Below are positions 54,664 through 64,000 of a stretch of 64,000 nucleotides of DNA, one piece after another. A program made the translations under genes and the position numbers. Positions within the stretch are counted from its first letter, which is position 1. Every line of letters starts with the position of its first letter. Source of the stretch: Tiliqua scincoides (Eukaryota > Chordata > Lepidosauria > Squamata > Scincidae); NCBI RefSeq assembly GCF_035046505.1, contig NC_089826.1, positions 82,656,254 through 82,720,253 of the forward strand, read 5' to 3'. The notes under the pieces are model-generated. The model made no database searches. It saw nothing but the letters and a program-made list of their open reading frames with translations, and had not been told where the DNA came from.

Positions 54664-56402
54664 CTTTCTGTTTTATCTTGGAATATTGCAGGTTGGCTGA
54701 ATAAGACTTTTGATCAGGATCTTTTGAAATTTCTTTCATCTTTTCACATCCTTTGTCTGCAGGAGACTTGGCTGCCTGATTCTGTTCCCATGTTGTTGCA
54801 AGGGTATAGTTCTTTTTTGCTTTCTGCTCTTAAGTCTCATGCAAAAGGAAGAGCGAGAGAAGGCCTAGCTATTATGGTTTCTGTCAAACTGGATGTGGTT
54901 GCAGAAGTTATCTATCGGTCTATAAGTAACTGTATTTTATCTGTTTTGCTGAAAGGTAATTGGGGTTTTGAGTCAAATGCATTGATTTGTCTTAATGTCT
55001 ATTGTCCACCTAATAAGACTGGGAGTGTTACCTCCTTCTGGGAAGAACTGGAGGAGGTTATATATTACTGTGAATCTCAATATCCGAATGCTGCTATAAT
55101 TTTATGTGGTGATTTTAACTCCAGAGTAGGTTCGGGTATTAGTAGAAAGATACTTGATCATAATGAAGTCTTTTTATCTGACCACTCCTCTTTAGATAAG
55201 GTGGCTAATACACAAGGTAGAAGGTTAGTTGAGTTAATGTCATCTTTTCAGTTAACATGCCTTCATGGCAGTTTTTTGGATAACTCTAAGGGTTATTTCA
55301 CTTTTTTAAAAAACAGTAGGGCAGCAAGTGTCATCGATTATATTTTTTGCTCCACAAGGCTACTATCTTTCAAGTTGAATTACGACATTTTAGATCGTCC
55401 AGATAATAATAATAACTTTATTTTTACCCCGCCTTTCTCCCCGAAGGGACTCAAGGGAGGGACTTGATAGAAGGGACTGATAGTGATCATTTACCTGTAT
55501 GTTTCTCTATATCCACAGAAATCCCTCAGCTGCCTTCCACTTCCACTGATTGGGCGGAGAGGACTATTGTTGTGGGGAAACATTTGAAATGGTCCCCCAC
55601 TATGGATTTATCAATCCGGGAATTATTAAATAGCCCTAATCTTGTGGATTTGCATAGGGACATAATTAAAGGACATATGGATCCTATAGAAGGCCTTAAC
55701 TATATTACTTCAATTTTAAGGCCTTTTTTTAGTTAAGAAGATACAGGTACCTGGTTCTGCCCCACACTGGGGTAGCTGGTTTGATAAGGAATGTAGGTTA
55801 GCCAAAAAACATCTTGCTCGATTGATCAGGAAGACAACTCGGCTAGCTTCAGATTTAGATGCTTTGACTCAATGTCGTTCAACTTATAAGGAACTTCTTA
55901 AACAAAAAAAGAGTGCATATATGTCAGCCCAGCGGAAGGAACTGGGGAAGCCTGTTATGGAAAAGAATGAAAAAAAAGTTTTGGTCTTTAATCTCACTCA
56001 CCAAACTGGGTCTTAGCTGCAAACTGAATGACTGTATTGCTGCCGGCACATGGTGTTCCTATTTTAGTAATATATTTAATAGTGATGCCAATGTCAGGCA
56101 AAATAATGTTAGTAATATCCAGTCGCTTTTGACTTTAACACCAGAATGGCCCCCAGACACTGAACAGGAAGTAGGTGAACTTATAGTTGCTTTAGCAACA
56201 GAAAAAGCACCTGAAGAGGATATGATTCCTCCTGAGATGTACAAGACCAATATTGAATGGTGGACTCCACTGCTAGCTAAATTATTTACCTACATTAATG
56301 CTACAGGACTTTTCCCGGAAGGCTGGAGGCAGAGTATTATTTTTCCAGTTTATAAAAAAGGGGATAATTCTAACCCCCAGGATTATCGCCCAATTAGTTT
56401 AC
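54664..56402 (+). pseudogene. LINE-A ORF2 remnant (APE endonuclease, start of RT)
   Basis: Reading from the codon after the ORF1 TGA: LSVLSWNIAGW (endonuclease start), then LCLQETWLP, LNVYCPPNK, ILCGDFNSRVG, ASVIDYIFCS and GTDSDHLPVCFS, the catalytic Asp-Asn and Ser-Asp-His boxes of APE endonucleases. An L2 fragment interrupts the frame at 55403-55465. Further breaks fall at about 55737 and 55985. The RT begins (WRQSIIFPVYKKGD) and is cut off, so the catalytic FADD box is missing. The first ATG in the open frame (54724) lies after the conserved start motif. Confidence 0.78.
55403..55465 (-). mobile_element. L2 3' tail fragment inserted in LINE-A
   Basis: AATAATAATAACTTTATTTT, ACCCCGCCTTTCTCCCCGAA and GGGACTCAAGG: the last 60 or so bases of the L2 seen at 38212 and 57947, placed between IDYIF and SDHLPV of the LINE-A endonuclease. 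Confidence 0.8.
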
Positions 56403-56645
56403 TGGGTAGATGGGACTCGTCAGTTTAAATTAGTTTACCGGGTAGATGGGACTCATCAGCCTAGGAAGGCAGCTCATCTAAGCCTAGGAAACCTAAGAAG
56501 GCCACTCATCTAAGAGAAGGAACCTCAACAGGTGGGAAACCCTGGCCTCTGAGCGCGCTTGGAGGCAGGCTCTGCAGCATGGCCTTTCCCAGTTTGAAGA
56601 GACACTTGGCCAACAGTCTGAGGCAAAGAGGCAAAGAAGGAAGTT
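56403..56645 (+). mobile_element. LINE-B derivative: 5' leader joined to 3' coding part
   Basis: GGGTAGATGGGACTCGTCAG is repeated at 56441 (GGGTAGATGGGACTCATCAG). GGCAGCTCATCTAAG (also doubled) matches the 5' end of 24472-24877. It then jumps to CCTCAACAGGTGGGAAACCC, the C-terminal LINE-B coding part, and stops before the tail hairpin. Confidence 0.65.
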
Positions 56646-57199
56646 TGAGACAAGAGAAAAGACAAGACAAGAGAAATATCCAGGAGAACATCAGAGGAGT
56701 TTTACAAGAGATCTGGGGAGGCCACAGTCAAGTCACTGTGACAAGCTGGGATTCTCTGCACACTTACCTGAGCATAAATCCAATACTGTAGCAGTGAGAC
56801 CTACTTCTGAGTAACTCAATACACAGGATCGGGCTGTAGGAAGCCAGCTGGCAAGGCTGCATAGAGCTTTGTGGGTTGCTTTTAAGGAATCTTTGCTGGA
56901 GTCTTTGTGTGCCGCTGCCTGGCTGGCGCCCTGCTTTCTTCTAGCAGGGGAGATCCATTGTTCTCTCTTCTGGGAAGGCCAACATTGCTCCCAGAAGCGC
57001 AGCGATGCTGGGAGAGGCCAGGGGAGGGCAGCACTCAGGCCTCTGCAGGATGTGGCCCCTGCTGGGAAGGAGCTTGGCCAAGCAAGTGCCTGGGAGGGTC
57101 TCCAAGAAGGAAGGGGACGGAGGGGATCGCAGGGAGGGAAGGAGGGGAGGCAGCCCAGGGGAGCCCAGGGAAGGAGATCTGGGCCGTGCCGTCCAGCTG
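56646..57199. other. Flank of the CpG island, with a decayed palindromic unit
   Basis: AAGACAAGACAAGAG at about 56655 is a short simple repeat. 56745-56840 has GCACACTTACCTGAGC ... AGGATCGGGCTG, a decayed palindromic MITE unit. 56860-57199 rises in GC towards the island. Confidence 0.45.
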
Positions 57200-57215
57200 G
57201 GCAGCGCTGCGTGCT

Positions 57216-57221
57216 ACTCAC
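57216..57221 (-). promoter_or_regulatory. Predicted 5' splice site of ZNF518B exon 1
   Basis: The minus strand reads GGG|GTGAGT, a strong donor match, with GT at 57220-57221 and the exon ending at 57222. Paired with the acceptor at 49918-49919 it gives an intron of about 7.3 kb that contains LINE-A, LINE-B and hAT copies. This is inferred; no transcript evidence is available. Confidence 0.55.
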
Positions 57222-57223
57222 CC

Positions 57224-57252
57224 CAGGCAGGCAGGCAGGCAGGCAGGCAGGG
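57224..57252. repeat. (GGCA)n microsatellite
   Basis: About seven tandem GGCA units at the inner edge of the CpG island, inside the predicted first exon. Confidence 0.9.
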
Positions 57253-57744
57253 CGCGCCCCACCGCTCCAGCCCGCCCGCAGCAGGAACCGACCTCAGCCC
57301 TCCGCTGCAGCAGCGGCCCCAGCAGCCTCCCACCGGCCGTGGCTGCGCTTCGCGAGCGGCTCCCCGCACCAGCCCCAGGAGCGCGCACGCGCGCGCGCCC
57401 AGCGGACGGAGTAGAGCTCTATGCCGCGGGAGCGCGCGGAGGCGGAGCAGGAAGGGACGGAGGGAGAGCTTGCCAGGCCCCGGACCGGCGCTGCAGCAGC
57501 CGCGCTGCTCCCTTGCTCGGGCCGGGGAGAGCCGCGAGGGGTCCGGCGCCGGGCGCGATACTCTGCGCACCGCTCGGGGCTGCCCCGGCCGTGGCTCTTT
57601 CCAGCCCCCGGGGATGCCCAGCGGCAGAGCCTGTTTCGCGGCCGCTCTGCGGCTCTCTTCCGCGCCCCCTAATGGCGCTGGCGCGCACTGCACCTTCTCC
57701 ATGGACCTCAACGGGAAGGAGAGCCACACAAATGCCTGCCTGCC

Positions 57745-57750
57745 TCCCTT

Positions 57751-57780
<30 letters not shown>
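57745..57780. repeat. (CT)n microsatellite
   Basis: An unbroken run of about 15 CT units just outside the CpG island. Confidence 0.9.
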
Positions 57781-57782
<2 letters not shown>

Positions 57783-57810
57783 AGTGATCTGCCTCCAATC
57801 CTTAATGCCA

Positions 57811-57946
57811 GTGGCTCTTAAACCTTTTAGCACCAGGACCCTTTTGTTTAACCTTCTAGTGGTTCCAAAACTTTTTCGCATCAGGACCACTTTTTAAAAT
57901 GACACTCTTATCGGGACCCGCCTAGGTTTAAAACAAGATCTAGAAA
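57811..57946 (+). mobile_element. hAT-type fragment (two overlapping 5' ends)
   Basis: CAGTGGCTCTTAAACCTTTT with AGCACCAGGACCC, then again AGTGGTTCCAAAACTTTTTC with GCATCAGGACC and GGGACCCGCCTAGGTTTAAA. It resembles the ends of 40715-41392 and 1758-2268. An L2 LINE follows directly. Confidence 0.5.
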
Positions 57947-57996
<50 letters not shown>

Positions 57997-58490
57997 CAAC
58001 TTTATTTATATCTCACCCTTCTCCCCGACGGGACCCAGGGCGGCTTACAACATATTAAAAACAGATTAAAAACATAATTTAACCGCAAATAAAAACATAT
58101 TAAAAACACATTAACAAATACCCATAAAAACCGTAGTCAGATAAAAAGAGCAAAATGCAGCAAATCATAGAGGAATCAGGCCTGTAAAAATACTAAAAGA
58201 TAGAAAAGATGTTTAAAAAGGCCATGAACTCAGAAGGCTTCTTTAAACAAAAAGGTCTTCAGGCCTCGCCAAAAAGTCTCAAGAGAGGGAGCCATTCTCA
58301 AATCAAGGGGAAGGGAGTTCCATAATGTTGGTGCCACTACTGAGAAGGCCCTATTTCTTGCCGCCACCCCACTTACCTCCTTAGGGGTAAAAGGCCTTCT
58401 CTGATGACCTAAGAGGACGAGCCGGATTGTACGGAAGTAGGCGATCTCTGAGAAACCATGGCCCAGAGCAGTATAGGGCTTATACCAGTA
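57947..58490 (-). mobile_element. L2-type LINE 3' end
   Basis: (AAT)n at 57950-57995, then TTCTCCCCGACGGGACCCAG, GGCGGCTTACAACATATTAA and AGGGAGCCATTCTCAAATC, matching 38216-38740. Confidence 0.88.
57950..57995. repeat. (AAT)n microsatellite, L2 tail
   Basis: About 15 AAT units forming the L2 3' tail; a shorter one is at 38216-38242. Confidence 0.9.
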
Positions 58491-58495
58491 TTTAT

Positions 58496-58843
58496 ATCAA
58501 GCCAAAATACTGGTATTTATATACCGCCTTTCTTGGTCCTCAGATTTCTCCTCAGACTTTATTCAAGGCAGTTTACATAGGCAGGCTATTTAAATCCCCC
58601 GTAGGGATTTTTACAATTGAAAGAAGGTTCTATCTTTCAAGAACCACAACAATTCAGATGTTTCTTTCCGATCTGGTTTCACATTCTGGCCTCCATCCTC
58701 CCACGCTCAGAGCAGATGGAATAACTCAGCTCAGCTTGTCAGCTGCTTCAAGGTCGCACGGTGCTGGTGGCCTCGAACTGGCGACCTGCGGATGTTATCT
58801 TCAGGCAAACGGAGACTCTACCCTCTAGACCAGATCTCCTGCC
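58496..58843 (-). mobile_element. Sauria SINE (tRNA-derived), near full length
   Basis: On the minus strand: an A-box region GGTCTAGAGGGTAGAG, a B box GGTCGCCAGTTCGAGGCC, the body GACCTTGAAGCAGCTGAC and GGGAGGATGGAGGCCAG, and the tail AAGGCGGTATATAAATACC. Structure and wording match the squamate Sauria SINE as I remember it. It is about 350 bp and inserted beside an L2 copy. Confidence 0.88.
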
Positions 58844-58844
58844 C

Positions 58845-60530
58845 AATTAATATATTTATTAATTTACATACAACTGATTTATTTATTTACATACAACTAA
58901 TAATAGTTTATTTTTTAAAAAAGAAGAGCGGCAGCCACCAGCATCTCCTCAGGAGAACAGACTTGTGTCCCCTTCCCCCGGGTAAAGCGAGTAGCCCCAC
59001 AGTAGGGCTGCTCGATTCTATAACAACCCAAGGGGCAGTTTAGAATTTAGAGCCTCTGTGTCAGGCAGATGGCTGAGGATCCAGTGGAGCAAACTTTGAT
59101 AAAAAAATCATTTGATGCAGACCATGAAAGGACCCTGTTAAAAAAAAAAAAAAGACTCTTCTCTGGGACCCACCTAACCTCTCTGTTGCCCTGATTGTGA
59201 TACAAACAGCAAAGCAGAAAAGCAAAGAACTGTCAGGAATCACAGCAGGAGCGGTTCAAATTCCCTTATACCACAAATACACATTGCATAGAATGTTGGC
59301 TGCACCAGCCCAAGATAACTGCCTTGTTTGGGGGCAGGCAAGTAGAAGAAGCACACAAACTCCCTCGGGACTTGTGGGGGAGTGCTTCAGCTGGAAGGAA
59401 TGTTTTGGCCAGGACTGGGGTGAGCCGCAGCAGGAGTATGAACAAAGAAGTCAAGATGCTGGTATCTCAGCACTCAGGCTGACAGCCAGGTAAGAGAGAC
59501 TGGAGTCCTGCTAGGGGGTTTGCTATAACCATCTTCACACTCACTTTTTCCACAGTGAAAAGACCAAAAAGGAAGTGGAGCCAGGCAGTGAACAGAGTCC
59601 CTTTCCTGGCAAAAGTGATCCTCCTGAGACCAGAAAGCTGTTGACGGACTTCAGGAAGGCACTGCAAGCACGTGTGGAATGTGGAGGAGTCAGCCAGAGA
59701 TGGATAACAACTTGAGAACCAAGAACTGACCCAGGGTGAACTGCTGCCACTGTGAAAGCTCGGACAGCAGTGCAGTGCAGAGCCAGGATGATGACTGCAC
59801 TTGGACGAAAACATCTGATGGAACTGAGGGGTCTGAGATTTCCTCTCACAGATCAATACTTGCAAAAACTCAATTTAAAAAGAAAGGTGGTCTTAGCTTT
59901 AATTTTGTCATGTCTTACATTTTTCTTGGATGTCCTACATTTTGGGGTGCCTTTTCCTCTTTTGCGGTTATGACAACTGGTCACCCTGCTTATGGCCAAC
60001 AGTCAAGGCACAGGTGTCAGTGAAGTCTGGCTGGGCAGATGTTCACTGTTTGTCTTGGAATCTTCAAAGTCTGGAACAAGTAGTTTAACAATCCCACAGG
60101 GTAACAGCTGGAACCACACTGATTACTGCAGCAAGGCATGCTGTGGGCTTTCCTCATGGTGCGTGGAGGGGTGTGTCCTCTTCCCCTGGTGGACAGCTGC
60201 CTGTGGAGGGAAGCACAGAGAGTACAGCAAGACAAGCATGTTCAGCCATCAGCAGAATGTTACTTCCACTGGTGGGCCAGCATTTAGGTTGGCAAGACTC
60301 GTGTCCCACCGGTAGGCAGCCCAATTAGGATCAGGCTGCGATGCTCTTAAGGTGAGGTTGGCCAGGGTTTCAGCACATTGGAGAGCTTCATGTGAGCAGC
60401 GTGCTCCCACAAGAGCCAACGGAGGAGTGAGAGGGCAATCCCCATGTTCTTGAATGTCCATTCTTCCCTTCTTACTGAAATGGACTGTACAAAAATGACA
60501 ATAAAGTTGTAATCCTCCAACTCCACAGGA
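58845..60530. other. No gene recognised
   Basis: 58845-58925 is AT-rich (TTTATTTATTTACATACAAC). 59130-59190 holds a T/A-rich run and GGGACCCACCTAACC, a probable hAT remnant. Open frames at 59.2-60.3 kb overlap on both strands and show no family features. Confidence 0.4.
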
Positions 60531-60538
60531 TTACTGGG

Positions 60539-60772
60539 CAGTGGTGCAGCTTGAGGAGGTGAAAAGCACTAAGTTTTGCATGGAGCTTCACCATGGCATG
60601 CAATCAGACCCTCCCTCTCCCCTATGGAGCCATTCCAGGCTGCGAGAGCAAAACGAACCTCTGTTTTGCTCTTGCAGCCCAGAATGACTCCAAGGGGGAG
60701 GGGCCGCTTGCATGCCATAGTGAGGCTCCCTGAAAAACTTAGTGCTTTACACCCCCCTTAGCTACTCCACCG
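60539..60772. mobile_element. hAT-type MITE, family B (full length)
   Basis: CAGTGGTGCAGCTTGAGG to TTAGCTACTCCACCG, flanked by TTACTGGG and CTACTGGG (7 of 8). The interior has inverted GCAAAACGAACC/TCTGTTTTGC and GCATGCAATC/GCTTGCATGC parts, so it folds on itself. Confidence 0.85.
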
Positions 60773-60774
60773 CT

Positions 60775-61955
60775 ACTGGGTGATGAGACACTAGAAGATT
60801 CTTTGTATAGCAATACCCTTGACTTTCATCCACTTGACTTTCATCGCTTTGCTCTTTCAGCTGTTTTTCAGTTATAACCACATTTCAAGTTTCAGCCACG
60901 TGCTTTCCTCTTTAGTCTGTTTTCATCCAACTTTCCACAAAGGTTTGTCAAGATTCTTTTGTTTATTTTTCTTTAATTTCTGCTTATTTAGGTATTGCAT
61001 GAATTTGCGTTATATAGTTAGTAATTTACATTTTTTGCCAGCCAAAATAAATTTGCAGAGCTAATTAAGGCTATGTTTTAACATTCATCTATTTTTTACT
61101 TTCATCCATGCTCTGGTCCATAACAAGACTCAACTGCAAGGTATTTGCCATATTTCACTCAACTGCAGTCCTCCTGACCCTTGTCAGTTCTATGGTGCAG
61201 GCTCTAAGGAATATGAAATTCCAAGCATTGACCATGAAGATCTCAGGCTGGACTGGAATTTTCTCATTCTAGGGTCTCAGGTTTTTGCCTCTCAGGCTCA
61301 GAAGTCTCCTGACTGGGGAGGCTGAGGCCTGAGCAGGATCCAGGGCTGGTTCTCCTGACCTACTTGTTCCCCTCTTCTTGGAGTGGGGGTCATGTCTTGC
61401 CATGGGTCAAACAGTGAATAACTGATCCAGTTGTTACTTGAAAAGGTAAATCATGCTTCTGTTGCAGATTTTAGGATACTTTATTCTCAACCCATCTCTG
61501 TATTTAGGCACACCAACATCAGTGTTTTAGAAAACACTCCATCTACCTTCCTTCTGTCTTCTGATATTGCAATCTTCCCTTGAAGAACATCTTAAATATT
61601 GTTTCACTATGGTATCACTTCACTATTATTTTGGGCTAATGAACTGTTGAACATCCAGTGCCCAGTGACAGATGGGCTTTTCCTGGAAGTGGACTGCAAG
61701 TGGTCCTTTTATTAAATAATAAGCTATGAGCCCAATCTGGTCTGGGAATAGAAAGGGGGTGGTTTAATACTTTCAGAGAGCATCTTTTGTGAACTTCACT
61801 TACACTGTTGGTGATTCATTAAGGCATTCAGGACAGAAAAATTAAGTGCCTTCAGTGCTAACTCTGTTCTGATGAATCTTTTCAGCTGCTTCCATGACAT
61901 AAGGATTGAGCTGCCTATATCCCTTGTGACCCCTAATTAATACATATATGTCTTC
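60775..61955. other. No gene recognised
   Basis: T-rich 60800-61100, then unassigned single-copy-like sequence. Confidence 0.35.
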
Positions 61956-61957
61956 TA

Positions 61958-62139
61958 AGGGCGCAATCCTAACCAACTTTCCAGCACTGGCCTAGCCACA
62001 ATGCAGCCCCAAGGTAAGGTAACAAATATGCCCTTACCTTGAGGAGGCCCCCTTGACTGCTTCCCCATTGCAGGATGCAGTGCATGCCACATGGGCACAG
62101 CTATGTCAGCCCTGGAAAGTTGGTTAGGATTGTGCCCTA
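61958..62139. mobile_element. Harbinger-like MITE
   Basis: Termini GGGCGCAATCCTAACCAACT and, inverted, GGGCACAATCCTAACCAACT, about 27 bp with one mismatch. TAA flanks both sides, a 3-bp duplication typical of PIF/Harbinger. The interior is short and non-coding. Confidence 0.8.
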
Positions 62140-62144
62140 AGGCA

Positions 62145-62995
62145 CCAATGCTGAAGACATTTCATTCAGTTAATATATTTTAACTTCAGGTGCAACACGA
62201 CCTACATTTAGACCCCATCATTGTCATTTCACCTTTACTATCTTCCTTCCTATGCACATGACTGACATGCTTAGCCCAGCATTTTTGATGATACAGCATC
62301 CGTTGCATGCGCAATGGATGGATTCATAGAGCATTCCAATGTACAAAAGTTTATCATTGGCTCTTAAGTCTACAGCACAGTTTAACTCCTCTCCAATATC
62401 ATTTGTAGTGAGCTGATATCAAGTTGCGATTCAGATGACAAGGTATATGCCACATGGCTCCATTCTATTGATGGGCTTCACTACCAGAACTAGCATTCTG
62501 ATGGCAAAATGTGCTTTCCAGCCATTGTAAAATGTGATCCAAAGTTGGGCGTAGCTGTGTGCTTCTGGACTGTCACTGGAAAGGCCATAGAGGCCCAGTG
62601 CACCATGGAGGACCAAAAAGTGCCTGCTGACAATGGTGAGTCAGCCGCAGGGGCAGAATGGGGCAGGAGGAAAGCGGAACAGGAGAGGGCAGAAGGCATG
62701 TTGGAGGTGGGAAGGGGTAGCACCTGGTGAAAGTGACTTGCACCAGATTCTGCCTGCTTCCTCCTCTCCTGACATGCCACTTTCACTCCTCAGACTTACA
62801 CCAGCTAAAGAGCTGGCACACATCCAAGGATACTCATTGACAATTGGAAGGCAAGGGGAAATACTTTCCCTTGTCACTCCCTAGCCTCCCGTTCCACCTC
62901 CCGGCTGCATGCAATGGCAAGGGAACCCATAGGACTGGGCTGACAAAGCATTCCTGTGCTTTAAAACTTCTATACTCACATCACCACCACTCCTC
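62145..62995. other. No gene recognised
   Basis: 62620-62940 has MITE-like wording (GGGGCAGAATGGGGCAGG ... CCCATAGGACTGGGCTG) but no provable termini. Overlapping frames on both strands are not genes. Confidence 0.35.
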
Positions 62996-62999
62996 ACCT

Positions 63000-63255
63000 C
63001 GCATGATTTTTAATATATTAGACTTGATGCTACCAGGCTGTGCGACTGCATTTGGGGAAATGTTACAGACCTGTACTTTGAACAAGCTACTGTAAATGGG
63101 AATTACTCCTGGGTCAGTGTGGGTAGGATTGCAGCCTAGGATTGTCAAAAATTGTCCTACTTGATGATGTCACTTCCGGTCATGACATCACTCCAGTGGG
63201 TCCTAACAGATTCTCATTCCAAAAAGTGAGCCCTGGTGCTAAATGTGTGAGAACT
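63000..63255 (-). mobile_element. hAT-type MITE, family A (reverse, partial)
   Basis: TATTAGACTTGATGCTACC, TGCATTTGGGGAAATGTTAC, GATGATGTCACTTCCGGTC and AGATTCTCATTCCAAAAAG match 3636-3990 in reverse. The end with GTTTGAGAAACACTG is missing. Confidence 0.75.
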
Positions 63256-63259
63256 AGTA

Positions 63260-64000
63260 GTCTACTGACACATGCATCACGGTCTTAGGAGAGAGATACT
63301 TACTCAGTGAGACTACTTTTTATGCATTTATTGCCTTACAACCCAATTCCTTAGACAACCTTGTATTTTGGAGCAACCATACCTTTCATCTGATGCCACA
63401 CAATCCATATTTATTGTAACATTGGTAAAATAAAACATCATTTCACTGACTCACTAGGTGCTAATTATTTGTTACATCAATGGTTCTCACACATGCCGCA
63501 AAGAAGCCTGGCTTGCTGGGCATCCACCCCAACCTACCTGAGAGGTGCCCTTGAATCCCCTGGGTGGAGAAGGAGACACGGTGCCTCTACCCCCTTCTCA
63601 CCCCAGCTCTGAGGCAGCATTGAGGGCTCTGTCCACCCCCTGCTGGAACCAGCGGTGTAGGACTGGGCCATGAATATGTAAGAGAAGGCTCATCCCTGTC
63701 CTTACAAAACAACTATGAACCCCACAACCCAAGTATATACCTCTACTTTACCCCTTTTCTTCTTAAGCCTGCATTTGTCTCATAACCAGAGCAAACTCTG
63801 CACTAGCCATATCTAGGCCAAGCATGCTCCACCCTCTCAAAACCAGGCGCTGAGCTGTTGCAGCAGCCCTGAGTATCCGGTCCCTGATCCCATGGGTAAG
63901 GAGTTTAAGTATGAAGACTATTTCTGTTTTCAAAATCTAATTAATATATTCAGTGACCTCTTTCCGGCATGAATAAACAAATTTACATCACAATGGCATA
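63260..64000. other. No gene recognised
   Basis: Unassigned; no coding or repeat signal I can support. Confidence 0.35.

Larger units (their letters stand above)
52880..56402 (+). mobile_element. LINE-A: non-LTR retrotransposon with 5' leader, ORF1, endonuclease and partial RT
   Basis: About 3.5 kb of the 5' side of an APE-endonuclease LINE lying antisense in the predicted ZNF518B intron. ORF1 sequence runs about 53165-54663, then ORF2 with SWNIAGW, LQETW, GDFNSRVG, IDYIF and SDHLPV, then RT start motifs FPVYKKGDNSNPQDYRPISLL, after which it stops at about 56402 where LINE-B sequence takes over. The clade is uncertain (I/Vingi/L2-like group). The 5' edge is approximate. Confidence 0.8.
57200..57700 (-). 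promoter_or_regulatory. CpG island, likely ZNF518B promoter and non-coding exon 1
   Basis: The most GC- and CpG-rich stretch of the window, against an AT-leaning, CpG-poor surround. It includes GC-box-like CCGCCC/GGGCGG motifs and a run of alternating GC with an NRF1-like core near 57379-57396. There is no clear TATA box. It lies 7.3 kb above the ZNF518B coding exon, and a good minus-strand donor sits at its inner edge. Several long open frames here follow from the GC content and look non-coding. A divergent plus-strand transcript is also possible. Confidence 0.7.

Noticed and set aside
56869-57821. Long overlapping open frames (up to 304 aa on plus, 194 aa on minus) in the GC-rich block
   Set aside because: They overlap on both strands, are Ala/Arg/Pro/Gly-rich, run through microsatellites and match no family; they follow from few stop codons in GC-rich sequence.
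58496-58843. A tRNA gene at the B-box sequence
   Set aside because: Box A and B lie in the head of a Sauria SINE; no cloverleaf of a functional tRNA can be drawn.

Overview
This is a 64 kb piece of a vertebrate nuclear genome, almost certainly a squamate reptile (a lizard). The strongest pointer is a near full-length copy, at 58.5-58.8 kb on the minus strand, of what I recognise as the Sauria SINE, a tRNA-derived family of squamates. The CR1, L2 and other LINE fragments and the many hAT-type MITEs fit that view. Nothing bacterial or viral (replicating) is present. Family names are from memory of their sequences; no database was searched.

One protein-coding gene can be supported: ZNF518B, on the minus strand, with its whole coding sequence in one exon (46873-49863). 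The exon opens with a clear splice acceptor just above the start codon. A GC-rich, CpG-rich block at 57.2-57.7 kb, with a good minus-strand splice donor at 57220-57221, is the likely promoter and non-coding first exon, giving a predicted first intron of about 7.3 kb. The rest looks like a repeat-filled gene desert on the 3' side of the gene (1-46 kb) and the upstream flank (58-64 kb).

Layout: 1-6.8 kb, hAT-type MITEs and unassigned sequence; 6.8-9 kb, L2 and CR1, with a 140-bp tandem array of CR1 3' ends; 9.3-10.6 kb, a three-deep nest of elements; 13-20.4 kb, CR1, 'LINE-B' and MITE copies, including a LINE-B copy with an open reverse-transcriptase C-terminus and an inverted 5' piece; 20.4-25.2 kb, a solo LTR, hAT elements, a 5S-rRNA-derived SINE and a LINE-B deletion derivative; 25-32 kb, sparse repeats; 32.8-33.9 kb, a 58-60 bp minisatellite; 34.8-37.3 kb, a 93-bp satellite-like array split by a solo LTR; 38-46 kb, L2, hAT and Tigger-like pieces; 46.9-57.7 kb, ZNF518B, whose predicted intron holds an antisense LINE ('LINE-A') with recognisable ORF1, endonuclease and partial RT; 57.8-64 kb, L2, Sauria SINE, hAT and Harbinger-like MITEs.

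The most interesting biology is among the repeats. LINE-B and the 5S-derived SINE share a 3' tail with a perfect 14-nt UUCG-loop hairpin, kept in all seven tails seen. That fits a LINE/SINE partnership driven by tail recognition. I found no convincing new host gene system.
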